Below are positions 31,799 through 39,702 of a stretch of DNA of 42,654 nt, piece after piece; within the stretch, counting starts at the first letter, position 1; every line of letters starts with the position of its first letter. The notes beneath the pieces were generated by a model. The model ran no database searches and was not told where the DNA came from. It saw only the letters and a program-made list of their open reading frames with translations. A program made the position numbers and the translations under genes. Source of the DNA: Methanocellaceae archaeon UBA148 (GTDB lineage Archaea; Halobacteriota; UBA148); the NCBI GenBank assembly GCA_002495885.1, contig DAHG01000008.1:1-42654 (forward strand), in the 5' to 3' direction.

Positions 31799-32746
31799 TT
31801 AGGGCCCGATACCTTTTGACTCAGAAGTGTGCTGTTCCATCAGCACCTTGGCAACATAATGCACTATCGCCTTATCATTGCCTTTGTCTCCTTCTTCGAC
31901 TGCTTCATAATATTTTATCTTGTCCCTCAGCTCTATGTAAAACATTGGAAATTCGTTCTTCATTAGTATCCAGTTCATAATGACCCTTGAAGTTCTCCCA
32001 TTACCATCAGCAAATGGATGAATCCTTACCAATTTGTTGTGCAGGATTGAGCCTAATTCAACAGGGTGCAGTTTCTTTCTGGCAGAATAATACCACTGGA
32101 AGACTTTTTTCATATCTTCTTTGACCTTTTTGTGGGTGGGGGGTATCCACTCAGAACCTGAAATCCTGACTTCATGATCCCTGTAACTACCCACAATTTC
32201 GCAGTCAGTGTTCTTGGTAAGCAGTTCATGAATCTTCAGCAAAAACTTCTGATTAAACTCTCCGCTGTATCCTTTCATAAATTCATAGCAGTGTTTTGAG
32301 TTGACTGCTTCATTGTAATCGTTAGGAGTAGCACCAGCAGGGATTATGTTCTCGGTTAAAATCATGCTTGTTTCACGAAGGCTTAAACGGTTGCCTTCAA
32401 TGGCATTTGAGTTATAGGTAAACCTCACGACAAAGTCTTCTTCGTATTTCTTTTTCTCAACAGCACTTAGTTTCCCGCACCATTTGTTAAAAACTTCTTT
32501 CAAATCCTGCAATTTCTCTGCTTCCTCATCGCTCAGGTAAGCGTATTTAGAGGCGGGCTTCATGAGTCCTTTTTTCAGTGCATCTGCTTCAATCTCTTCA
32601 ATTGCTTTCTTTGTCTGTTCTTTAGAAGGGGGGTTGCCACCCACATACTTTCTTATTTTTTTCCACCTTTTTCCACTAACTCTAAAATTCTTCGTGAGAT
32701 AGTAATATGTCTTGCTTCCCCTCTCAATCTTCTCCAGATAAACCAT
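31799..32746 (-). CDS. fic: Fic family protein with N-terminal inhibitory helix
   Basis: Fic enzymes transfer AMP or other phosphate groups to Ser, Thr or Tyr of target proteins. The active-site motif HPFADGNGRTSRVIMNW (about residues 228-244) has the catalytic His and the full HxFxxGNGRxxR. The helix before it contains TYNSNAIEGNRLSLRE, the (S/T)xxxE(G/N) inhibitory motif, so it is a class II Fic whose own glutamate blocks the active site. The N-terminal 70 residues (SGKRWKKIRKYVGGNPP) are basic and may bind nucleic acid. The start is the ATG at 32746 because a TATA box (TTTATATATT, about 32766-32776) gives a leaderless transcript there. Confidence 0.93.
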   Translation of the reverse strand: MVYLEKIERGSKTYYYLTKNFRVSGKRWKKIRKYVGGNPPSKEQTKKAIEEIEADALKKGLMKPASKYAYLSDEEAEKLQDLKEVFNKWCGKLSAVEKKKYEEDFVVRFTYNSNAIEGNRLSLRETSMILTENIIPAGATPNDYNEAVNSKHCYEFMKGYSGEFNQKFLLKIHELLTKNTDCEIVGSYRDHEVRISGSEWIPPTHKKVKEDMKKVFQWYYSARKKLHPVELGSILHNKLVRIHPFADGNGRTSRVIMNWILMKNEFPMFYIELRDKIKYYEAVEEGDKGNDKAIVHYVAKVLMEQHTSESKGIGP

Positions 32747-32763
32747 GCATGTTGTATGGGCAC

Positions 32764-32778
32764 AAGAATATATAAAGT
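32764..32778 (-). promoter_or_regulatory. TATA box of the fic gene
   Basis: On the minus strand TTTATATATT sits about 20-30 bases upstream of the ATG at 32746. This supports that ATG as a leaderless start and excludes the 31-codon longer frame. Confidence 0.55.
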
Positions 32779-32966
32779 CATCGGATTTTATTAAAATAAG
32801 TGCACGTATAAAACATAAATTTCTTTGGCATATGGGCACAAAAGACCATAATTATTACTATTTTTGTTTAAGGTTGTGCCCTTATAAGTTCGTCAATCAT
32901 CCCAGCAAAATAGCCAAGAACCATAAATTCCTGATTTCCTGCCTTCTTTCTGACTATAAAGCAAGA

Positions 32967-33102
32967 TGCGGGGGGAGGGATTTGAACCCGCGAACTCCTA
33001 TGAGAGTAGATCTTGAGCCTACCGCCTATGGTCCCCCTTTTGGTCAAGCTTTTTGCCAGCCGTCAGCCAAAAGGTCGTTTGACCAGACTTGGCGACCCCC
33101 GC
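32967..33102 (-). tRNA. tRNA-Leu(CAA) with 51-nt D-loop intron
   Basis: The minus strand folds as a leucine tRNA with 7-bp acceptor GCGGGGG/CCCCCGC and discriminator A. The anticodon stem GTAGG/TCTAC has loop CTCAAGA, giving anticodon CAA. There is a long class II variable arm (CTCTCATAGGAG) and a T-loop TTCAAAT. The D-arm is broken: GCCAAGTCTGGTCAA is followed by 51 bases before AGGC. Removing 33028-33078 gives an 85-nt tRNA with a proper D-stem GCC/GGC. The T-stem has one C-U mismatch. Confidence 0.93.
33028..33078 (-). other. non-canonical tRNA intron in the D-loop with bulge-helix-bulge
   Basis: GGTC (exon 1) pairs with GACC at the intron end, forming a 4-bp central helix. It is flanked by 3-base bulges AAA (33078-33080) and ATA (33027-33029), with an intron stem CCTTTTGG/CCAAAAGG beyond. 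Cutting after the second base of each bulge gives GGTCAA + AGGCGG, exactly the sequence of a normal tRNA-Leu D-arm. This is the motif cut by archaeal tRNA-splicing endonuclease, at a position other than the usual 37/38. Confidence 0.85.
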
Positions 33103-33538
33103 TTTTTCATATAGATAGATGATGTCTTTACTTATTTGAACATTTTTCTTTATTGGAACGTTAGCCTTCCCTTATAATGCTGTCCTTATATTATATATTG
33201 ACATTAACGGTTCTTCTTTTCGGACCATCCAATTCTACCAAAAAGTGCTCTGCCGTGTCCACCAAGATGGAAAACCATTTTCGATGGGCACTAAGACGCT
33301 TGACCCCCAAGAGGATAGACCCGAGGTTGGAATGCGCATTAGAGTCTATTTCGTCGTGTGAATCCTACTATTGCGTTAAGCATATTAAAATAGCTTCTTT
33401 GGTCTCGGCTCATTTTCATTAAGGATTTTTCGGTATGTTCAGAAACGCAAAAGCCGTTCTTAACTCTTTCTGATTCTATCGGCGAGGTCCACAAGCTCGG
33501 TCTCTTTCGATTCGATGTTTGCATCTGCATCCGCATAA
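33103..33538. other. region between tRNA-Leu and tRNA-Thr, with an open frame relic
   Basis: No complete gene. On the minus strand 33191-33364 is open after a TAG TAG and reads NLGSILLGVKRLSAHRKWFS, then ILVDTAEHFLVELDGPKRRT, ending TAA; it looks coding but lacks a start. A possible TTG start would leave 39 residues (MGVKRLSA...). A second relic-like stretch is at about 33381-33520. No RNA or promoter is evident apart from AT-rich DNA at 33175-33200. Confidence 0.35.
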
Positions 33539-33610
33539 AGCCGTCGGAGGGGATTGAACCCTCGACCTGCCGCTTACGAGGCGGCCGCTCTACCACTAAG
33601 CCACGACGGC
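33539..33610 (-). tRNA. tRNA-Thr(CGT)
   Basis: The minus strand folds as a 72-nt tRNA. The acceptor GCCGTCG pairs with CGACGGC, followed by discriminator T. D-arm GCTTAGTGGTAGAGC, anticodon stem GCCGC/GCGGC with loop CTCGTAA (anticodon CGT), T-stem GAGGG/CCCTC around TTCAATC. A threonine codon ACG reader with U73, as in archaeal Thr tRNAs. No intron. CCA is not encoded. Confidence 0.95.
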
Positions 33611-33666
33611 TGGGCTGCAATGGAAGATAATCCCTCTTCCCCTATATTAACTTAGGAATTGTGATC

Positions 33667-34632
33667 CTACATCACCTGAAAATCAACGCAGATATTATAA
33701 CTTTTAGGGGCATATGGTCTTACCTTTTTTATGCCCAATACATTGATCTCGCGACCATTACGTGTTGCAACTTCTCTGATCGTTTTAAGGGCTTCTTCAA
33801 ATGAATCCTCGGGCCGGATATCATAATAATGAACCGTAGCCGTGGGTTTTGCCATGACCATCGCATCATCTAGGTACTCTTGTGCATTATGGGGCAGGTT
33901 CATTATGAGCCTATCCCCTTGACTTTTTAGGTGAGAGGAGACTTCATGCACATCATCTCTGATAACCTGGATGTTCGCTAGGGAGTTAAGAGCCGCGTTC
34001 TTGCGCAGAAACAGGATGGCGTCCGGATTCTTGTCGATCGAAACTACGTGCTTGGCGCGCTTGGCGATTAAAATGGAGAAGGGTCCAACACCGGCAAACA
34101 TATCTATGACCGTTTCTTTTGGTCTGACCAGAGCAGCAACCCTGGCGCGTTCTGTTGCAAGGCGGGGGCTGAAGTACACGCGCTGAAGATCCAAGGCGTA
34201 CATACAACCATACTCCCTGTAAACGGTCTCGGTTCGATTTTCACCAGCGAGTATCCTGTAACGCCGTACACGAAACTCACCTTCCACCGGTGAAAGAGCA
34301 GCTAGAACCGTTTTCACGTTCTTATGTACCTTGAGAAGCGCCGCACCAACGTCAATGCTTCCTTCTGGGAGAACCGCTATATCGCCGATGATCTCATAGG
34401 AAGGTGAAAAGCCAAGAATTTCCCCGATTGACTTTGGTTTTTGGACGGCATCAAATTGCTCAATGGTTACGTCTGTTCCGGCCGGCGCAAGTGACCCGTC
34501 AAAGATGGGAATATACAAAAATCTGTCATCTGACTTGATCTTTAGAGAAGTATCCATAGCGCCAATTTCGATCAGTTTTTTACGAAAGGTCTCGCCATTT
34601 GACTTTGGAACCTTAACACATGAAGATCTCAC
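33667..34632 (-). CDS. trm5: tRNA (guanine37-N1)-methyltransferase Trm5
   Basis: Methylates N1 of G37 next to the anticodon to prevent frameshifting. The 321-residue protein has the Trm5 N-terminal region (residues 1-100), the RNA-binding segment ILAGENRTETVYREYGC, and the SAM-binding Rossmann domain with DMFAGVGPFSILIAKRAKHV. The catalytic segment is LIMNLPHNAQEYLDDA (NLPH), and PYAPKSYNICVDFQ is at the end. The protein matches the shorter archaeal Trm5 type. It lies directly beyond tRNA-Thr and tRNA-Leu. The frame starts with ATG at 34632. Confidence 0.95.
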   Translation of the reverse strand: MRSSCVKVPKSNGETFRKKLIEIGAMDTSLKIKSDDRFLYIPIFDGSLAPAGTDVTIEQFDAVQKPKSIGEILGFSPSYEIIGDIAVLPEGSIDVGAALLKVHKNVKTVLAALSPVEGEFRVRRYRILAGENRTETVYREYGCMYALDLQRVYFSPRLATERARVAALVRPKETVIDMFAGVGPFSILIAKRAKHVVSIDKNPDAILFLRKNAALNSLANIQVIRDDVHEVSSHLKSQGDRLIMNLPHNAQEYLDDAMVMAKPTATVHYYDIRPEDSFEEALKTIREVATRNGREINVLGIKKVRPYAPKSYNICVDFQVM

Positions 34633-34678
34633 GATATGGCCTCAAGAATAGATGTTCCTGATGAATAATAAAGTAAAG

Positions 34679-35119
34679 CTAGAGATGGAGTGCCATACCT
34701 TGAGCTACTGTTTGGTCAGTTGACTCCTCATGGATAAACCGGTATTCCCGTTGAACTCGGTTGCCCCTGCGCTCTAGAATGCCTTCTCGGTACATTCTTG
34801 CCAAATAGGTGGAAACGGTGCTCAAGGGTATATTTTCGAAAACGCCCTGATAATGCTCTCGCACCCCTATAGAAGTGAACCAGACCTTCGGATATTCGTA
34901 CCTTAGAAATAGTCTCAGTCGTTCCTTGACTGTCAGCTTCTCATCAGCTAGTTTCAAGTCCAAGGAATCAGAGAGGGTGCGTGAAGAAGTCTCGGTGGAT
35001 GTGGGTTGGAAATCCAGAGCCTCAATAAGCTGAAGCACTCTTTTTTTGCCGAGATCGCCCTCAAATATGACGGTGGTTTTCATATCGCCATCAACGATCT
35101 CAAGGTTTATCTTCTTCAT
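34679..35119 (-). CDS. predicted DNA-binding regulator
   Basis: A 146-residue protein. The first 45 residues (MKKINLEIVDGDMKTTVIFE) form a beta-rich start. Residues about 75-140 look like a winged helix: LTVKERLRLFLRYEYPKVWF, then TSIGVREHYQGVFENIPLST and VSTYLARMYREGILERRGNR, with a wing at the end. The start is the ATG at 35119, preceded by AGGGGGTGC, since the 39 codons upstream are non-homologous and cross the TATA box. It lies head-to-head with the dphB operon. The repeated TGTGAAY sites in between are likely targets of this protein. I cannot name the family. Confidence 0.65.
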   Translation of the reverse strand: MKKINLEIVDGDMKTTVIFEGDLGKKRVLQLIEALDFQPTSTETSSRTLSDSLDLKLADEKLTVKERLRLFLRYEYPKVWFTSIGVREHYQGVFENIPLSTVSTYLARMYREGILERRGNRVQREYRFIHEESTDQTVAQGMALHL

Positions 35120-35162
35120 GCACCCCCTCTTTGGTGGCCCATCCCCTCTAGATGTGAAGCTG

Positions 35163-35358
35163 TTATGTGAACAGCATGTGAATAATAATATGTGCCATCT
35201 ATATATACTTTTCAGCTGAAATAGAGGTTCTAACAAATCAAAAAGCTATTATGGCCTTAAAATAGTCCTTTTAAGCATTAAACAGGTATATTATGCCTTA
35301 TTTTGGTATTCACATGACCACAAGTTGTGAATAGTTGTGAACAGCTTTGTGAACTGAT
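35163..35358. promoter_or_regulatory. TGTGAAY operator-like repeat cluster in a divergent promoter
   Basis: TGTGAAC/T occurs at 35166-35172, 35177-35183, 35326-35332, 35336-35342 and 35348-35354. It occurs inverted (ATTCACA) at 35308-35314 and 35486-35492. Neighbouring copies are 10-12 bases apart, one helical turn, in two clusters. A minus-strand TATA (TATATATAG, about 35201-35211) for the regulator gene lies close to the first cluster. The second cluster is about 150 bases before dphB. This is the best visible operator in the window. Confidence 0.65.
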
Positions 35359-35511
35359 AGATTGTTTTTCCATAAGAAGTAGAGGGGTAGCTCTATTTAC
35401 CCTAAACACACTTATTTACATAGTTTAATTACTAATAAGCCAATAAATTTAGTATCATACGAAAACCAAGATATTTGATGCCGATATTCACAAATGTGGT
35501 GAAGGGATGAA

Positions 35512-36288
35512 ATGCTTACATTCATAGGTTTAGGATTATACGACGAAAAGGACATAACGCTGAAGGGTCTTGAGGCGATAAGAGATGCCGATCTCGTTTT
35601 TGCTGAATTTTATACATCTGCCCTCACAGGAACTACAATCGGAGCCATGGAGCATTTGTATGGGAAGAAGATAGTTGTGGTCGACAGAGAGGATGTCGAA
35701 CAAGCAGATCAGATCCTGGCCTGTGCGAAAGATCAAAATGTGGTCTTCTTATCGAGTGGCGATTCCATGATTGCAACAACACACGTAGATCTCAGGCTTA
35801 GAGCCACAGATAAAGGCATCGGGACCCGAATAATTCATGGTCCTTCGATATACTCTGCTGTGTGTGGGCTGACAGGATTGCAGAACTACAGATTCGGCAA
35901 GTCGGCCACGGTTGCATTTCCCTACAAAAAACAAATATCAGAAGCCCCCTACGATACAATTAAAGTCAACAAGGAACATAACCTACACACATTACTATTC
36001 ATGGACATAAAGGAAAAGTACATGACGATAAATCAGGCGATCGGGCTCCTACTTAGTGTCGAGAGGATGAGGAAAGAAGAAGTGATAAGCGGAATAGCAG
36101 TCGGGATATCACGTGCTGGCTCAGAAGACCCTGTGGTGAAAGCGGATTATGTAGATCGATTGCAGAAATATGACTTTGGACCGTCCCTTCAGAGCATGGT
36201 CTTTCCAGGAAAATTGCACTTTTTAGAGGCTGAGGCTCTCATAAAGCTTGCTGGAGCACCTTCGGAGATAACAGGTGAGGTACCGTAA
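35512..36288 (+). CDS. dphB: diphthine synthase (DphB/Dph5)
   Basis: A SAM-dependent methyltransferase that trimethylates the modified histidine of elongation factor 2, the second step of diphthamide synthesis. The 258-residue protein has the start MLTFIGLGLYDEKDITLKGLEA, the SGDSMIATTHVDLRL segment and HGPSIYSAVCGLTGLQNYRF, then TVAFP and, nearer the end, GISRAGSEDPVVKADYVDRL. All are signatures of this family. It is the first gene of a six-gene operon and shares its final A with the start of the HerA-like gene (TAATG). A later gene in the operon, dph6, supplies the last step. Confidence 0.96.
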   Translation: MLTFIGLGLYDEKDITLKGLEAIRDADLVFAEFYTSALTGTTIGAMEHLYGKKIVVVDREDVEQADQILACAKDQNVVFLSSGDSMIATTHVDLRLRATDKGIGTRIIHGPSIYSAVCGLTGLQNYRFGKSATVAFPYKKQISEAPYDTIKVNKEHNLHTLLFMDIKEKYMTINQAIGLLLSVERMRKEEVISGIAVGISRAGSEDPVVKADYVDRLQKYDFGPSLQSMVFPGKLHFLEAEALIKLAGAPSEITGEVP

Positions 36289-37796
36289 TGCCCAGAGGCC
36301 CAATTGGAGTCATATTCGGAGAAACCGGATCGCTTGGTTTCAAATTTGCCGTTGCCGACGGTCAAGTTATCAGTCAAACAGGTTATGTGAAGGTGTGGCA
36401 TGAATCAAATGGCTGGGTGCTGGCGCAAGTCATCTCCGTCACCAGATCTAGCGAGACCTATTCCCTTGATACAGCCATTAGTGCCGCAGATGGCGCGCGA
36501 GTGAGAAGCTCAGATGAGAAGATTGTCGCAAAGGCAAACGTAATCGGATCCAAGAATGCCCAAGGGATGCTCATGACACCAAAGACCCCTTTCTCCCCGG
36601 GCGATAGGGTATATGAGGCAGACAGGGAGTTGGTACAGAGCACGCTTGGTCTCTCTCATGAGGGCATTTACCTCGGATTGCTACAGGGACAGGATGTGCC
36701 AGTCCACTTGGATGTGAATAAACTGGTACAAAAGCACTGCTCCATTTTGGCAAGAACAGGCAGCGGGAAGTCATACACCGCGGGCGTCATAATCGAGGAG
36801 TTAATGGAGCAGGATGTTCCGCTTCTGATAATAGACCCCCATGGGGAGTATGTCTCTTTGAAGTATGAGAACACAGATTTGCAAGGCGCGGAAAGATTTG
36901 GCATCACTCCTAAAAGCTATAGATCACAAATTGTCGTATATACGCCTGCGAATTTGACATTAAATAAAAACGCTGACAAGGTATTCCGCCTGGATGAGAT
37001 CAATCTCAGCGCCAATTCCTTGGCCCAAATGACCAATATCAATTCTAACATACAAATGGGGATTCTACACCAAGCCATCAACAGGGTAAAAGAAGAAATA
37101 GAATTGTACGCGATAGACGATATCATAAGTTTCTGTAAGGATGAGGAGAGCAAGGCGAAATGGAACGTTATCAATGCATTGGAGTCTCTACGTGAAACAG
37201 GCATACTGTCTTCCAGCCCAACAACAATAGATGAGCTGATTCAAAAAGGGAGGGCATCGATTATAGATATGGGAGGTGTAACGCAAGAACTACAAGGCAT
37301 AATCGTTGCACGTCTCTGTAATGATTTGTTCCAAGCAAGAAAAAGGGGGAAGATACAGCCAGCCATGCTGGTAGTTGAAGAGGCGCATAATTTCTGCCCA
37401 GAGAAAGGGCTTGAGAAAAGCATGTCTAGCAACATTCTTCGGACCATAGCGGCAGAAGGAAGGAAATTTGGCTTGGGCATCATGGTCGTATCACAGCGAC
37501 CGGCCCTCATCGACAAGAGCGTTTTATCGCAGTGCAATACACAGATAATCCTCAAGGTGACTAATCCCAACGACCTAAAAGCTATCAGCAAAGGCCTGGA
37601 AGGTTTTTATTCAGGTATGGAAGAGGAAATAAGGAGACTTCAACCCGGAGTGGCATTGTTGGTCAGCAATGACATTGAGCACCCTATTCTTGTAGATATC
37701 CGAACTCGAAAAAGCAAGCACGGGGGAAAATCGGTCCCAATCGTAACCAAAGAGGATAACAACAGAGGTAAAAGATGGACTATTATGTCACATTAG
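36288..37796 (+). CDS. HerA-like DNA translocase ATPase
   Basis: A 502-residue HerA/FtsK-family ATPase. N-terminal HAS-barrel (about 1-110), then the P-loop ILARTGSGKSYTAGVIIEEL (about residues 153-172), VPLLIIDPHGEYVSL, an insertion, the Walker B LVVEEAHNF, and the sensor and Arg finger region ILRTIAAEGRKFGLGIMVVS. HerA usually acts with the nuclease NurA in DNA end resection, but neither NurA nor Mre11-Rad50 is in this window. It is translated by overlap with dphB (TAATG) and its end overlaps the UPF0212 gene by 22 bases. Placement within an operon for elongation factor 2 modification is unexpected. Confidence 0.92.
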   Translation: MPRGPIGVIFGETGSLGFKFAVADGQVISQTGYVKVWHESNGWVLAQVISVTRSSETYSLDTAISAADGARVRSSDEKIVAKANVIGSKNAQGMLMTPKTPFSPGDRVYEADRELVQSTLGLSHEGIYLGLLQGQDVPVHLDVNKLVQKHCSILARTGSGKSYTAGVIIEELMEQDVPLLIIDPHGEYVSLKYENTDLQGAERFGITPKSYRSQIVVYTPANLTLNKNADKVFRLDEINLSANSLAQMTNINSNIQMGILHQAINRVKEEIELYAIDDIISFCKDEESKAKWNVINALESLRETGILSSSPTTIDELIQKGRASIIDMGGVTQELQGIIVARLCNDLFQARKRGKIQPAMLVVEEAHNFCPEKGLEKSMSSNILRTIAAEGRKFGLGIMVVSQRPALIDKSVLSQCNTQIILKVTNPNDLKAISKGLEGFYSGMEEEIRRLQPGVALLVSNDIEHPILVDIRTRKSKHGGKSVPIVTKEDNNRGKRWTIMSH

Positions 37797-38113
37797 AAGC
37801 GGCATGGCTGGTACGAGACGTTGAAAGTGTAAATGATGCGATGAGCATAGCCGTTTCGGAAGCGGGAAAAAGACTGAATCCGAAATTGGATTATGTAGAC
37901 ATAGAGGTCGGATCGACGACGTGTCCGGCATGTGAAGAGGAGCTGGACAGCGTGTTCCAATCCGCAAATACAGCATTGGTGGGATTAACATTGGGGATCA
38001 AGGTTTTTAATGCCGAAAGTGATGAACACGCATCCCGCATAGCAAAAACGGTTATAGGAAAGGCATTGAAAAATGTCCCACTACAGGTAATCGATGTCAC
38101 CGAAGTGGTCTGA
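37775..38113 (+). CDS. UPF0212 family protein (DUF555)
   Basis: A 112-residue archaeal protein matching UPF0212/DUF555: MDYYVTLEAAWLVRDVESVN, DAMSIAVSEAGKRLNPKLDY, VDIEVGSTTCPACEEELDSV, ending HASRIAKTVIGKALKNVPLQ. A CPAC pair (residues 50-53) suggests metal or redox binding. The function is unknown, though the family occurs in most Euryarchaeota. It overlaps the end of the HerA-like gene by 22 bases and its last base is the first of the PfkB gene, so it is part of a translationally coupled set. Confidence 0.92.
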   Translation: MDYYVTLEAAWLVRDVESVNDAMSIAVSEAGKRLNPKLDYVDIEVGSTTCPACEEELDSVFQSANTALVGLTLGIKVFNAESDEHASRIAKTVIGKALKNVPLQVIDVTEVV

Positions 38114-39003
38114 TGCAAAAAATTTCAGTCGTGGGGCATGTGGCCCTGGACTACATCTTCAGCATTCCGGGCTTTCCAGAAATGAATTCATCCACTTATA
38201 TTAGTGACTATGAAAGATTTTATGGGGGCGGCGCCGCTAATATCGCTGCAGCCATCGTAAGTTTGGGCGGGGAATGCGAACTCACATCCCCCGTAGGCAT
38301 GGATTTCAGCCATTCAGGCTACGAAAGCCATCTGGAAAATTTAGGCGTTAAATTAGACCGCCTAGTCAAATTTGAAGGAGAAAAAATGGCGAGGTGCTAT
38401 ATATTCAATGACGAAAAGCAAAATCAGATCACTTATTTTTATTGGGGGGCATCTTATCGCTTTCCGGAATTGAAGGTTCCCAAAGCAGGGATCGTTCACA
38501 TCGCTACTGCTCACCCCTTATTCAACGTAAAAATGGCTAAGACTGCAGAATTCGTTTCATTTGATCCCGGGCAGGATCTGGTGAAATACTCTGCAGAGGA
38601 TTTGAGCTCAATACTCAGTGATACGGATATATTGTTTGCAAACAGACATGAAATTCAACGACTGTGCGCCATGACTGCCAGATCATTCTCAGACATCGTA
38701 GATGAAGTGGGGACTGTGGTAGTTACCTATGGGGTAGACGGCAGCAAGATATATAGAAACGGAAGTGAGCGAATCGAAATCCCACCCGTCCAGGTGAGTT
38801 CGGTAGATCCAACCGGCGCTGGCGATGGATATCGGGCCGGATTTCTAATCGGATTTGCGAAAGGTCACGACCTGGAGACCTGCGGGAAAATCGGAGCCAC
38901 GGTTGCATCCTTTGTTGTGGAAAAGAGGGGGAGCCAGACCAACCTACCAAAGTGGGATCAGATGAAAGAAAGATACGAACGATTTTTTCATGAGAAGATA
39001 TGA
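38113..39003 (+). CDS. PfkB-family carbohydrate/nucleoside kinase
   Basis: A ribokinase-like kinase, 296 residues. PfkB signature 1 is seen as FYGGGAANIAAAIVSLGG (about residues 36-53). Signature 2 with the catalytic base is DPTGAGDGYRAGFLIG (about 233-248), with the anion hole GAGD. The substrate is not clear from sequence; relatives in Methanocaldococcus phosphorylate nucleosides or sugars. Its ATG shares a base with the UPF0212 stop (TGATG), and dph6 follows 15 bases after its stop. It is an odd partner of the diphthamide genes. Confidence 0.9.
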   Translation: MQKISVVGHVALDYIFSIPGFPEMNSSTYISDYERFYGGGAANIAAAIVSLGGECELTSPVGMDFSHSGYESHLENLGVKLDRLVKFEGEKMARCYIFNDEKQNQITYFYWGASYRFPELKVPKAGIVHIATAHPLFNVKMAKTAEFVSFDPGQDLVKYSAEDLSSILSDTDILFANRHEIQRLCAMTARSFSDIVDEVGTVVVTYGVDGSKIYRNGSERIEIPPVQVSSVDPTGAGDGYRAGFLIGFAKGHDLETCGKIGATVASFVVEKRGSQTNLPKWDQMKERYERFFHEKI

Positions 39004-39018
39004 TATGAATGAGACTCT

Positions 39019-39702
39019 ATGAAACTGGCAGCACTCATTTCAGGGGGAAAAGATTCTGCCTTTGCCATGTACAAGGCACTCCAAGAAGGGCATGAGATAA
39101 CTGGTCTTATCACGATAAAATCCAAAAATCCGAACTCATATATGTACCACACGCCAAATATTCATCTGACAGAGTTGTTCTCCAAATTAAGCGGAATTCC
39201 CCTCCTCATCGAAGAATCGCCTGGTGAGAAAGAGCATGAGTTGGGGGACCTGGAAAGAGCGCTATCTAAAGTAGATGTGGAGGGCGTCGTTTTAGGGGCG
39301 ATAGAATCCGAATATCAGGCATCGCGTGTAGAGCGAATCTGTAATCGAATGGGTCTCGATGTATATGCCCCGCTATGGCATCAGGATCCAGAAGCGCTAC
39401 TCAGAGAGATGATAAAATCTTTGGATACCCTTATAACGCATGTAGCAGCCTTTGGTTTAAATGAAAGTTGGTTGGGTCGAAAGATGGATGAAAAAACAAT
39501 AGAAGACTTAAAGATTTTAAATCAGAGGTATGGAGTGCATATCTGTGGGGAGGGTGGCGAGTATGAGACATTGGTGACGGATGCCCCATTCTTCTCCGAA
39601 AAAATCGAGTTGGTCACAACCAAAAAAAAGTGGTATGGTGATCACGGAACTCTTGAGATTTTAGAGACAAGGCTGGTAAACCATGAAAAAAGGAGTAGAT
39701 AA
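39019..39702 (+). CDS. dph6: diphthamide synthase ATPase (Dph6-type, COG2102)
   Basis: An ATP-dependent amidase that converts diphthine to diphthamide, the last step. The 227-residue protein has the PP-loop LISGGKDSAFAMYKALQEGH (residues 6-25), then YMYHTPN and HLTELFSKLSGIPL, the GAIESEYQASRVERICNRMG segment, PLWHQDPEALLREM and the CGEGGEYETLVTDAPFF end. This matches the MJ0570/Dph6 family. It shares the operon with dphB, so enzymes for two steps of one pathway are co-regulated. Its 3' end overlaps DUF2070 by 20 bases. Confidence 0.93.
   Translation: MKLAALISGGKDSAFAMYKALQEGHEITGLITIKSKNPNSYMYHTPNIHLTELFSKLSGIPLLIEESPGEKEHELGDLERALSKVDVEGVVLGAIESEYQASRVERICNRMGLDVYAPLWHQDPEALLREMIKSLDTLITHVAAFGLNESWLGRKMDEKTIEDLKILNQRYGVHICGEGGEYETLVTDAPFFSEKIELVTTKKKWYGDHGTLEILETRLVNHEKRSR

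Noticed and set aside
32745..33122. Plus-strand open frame across tRNA-Leu
   Set aside because: Shadow of the tRNA on the opposite strand; it reads the common false peptide of T-arm sequences (GGRDLNPRTP).
33177..33422. Plus-strand open frame between the tRNA genes
   Set aside because: Low-complexity composition and no family; the opposite strand reads more like a coding relic.
32967..33610. tRNA genes as integration sites with duplicated 3' ends
   Set aside because: No copy of the tRNA-Leu or tRNA-Thr 3' end was found near the island, and there is no integrase.
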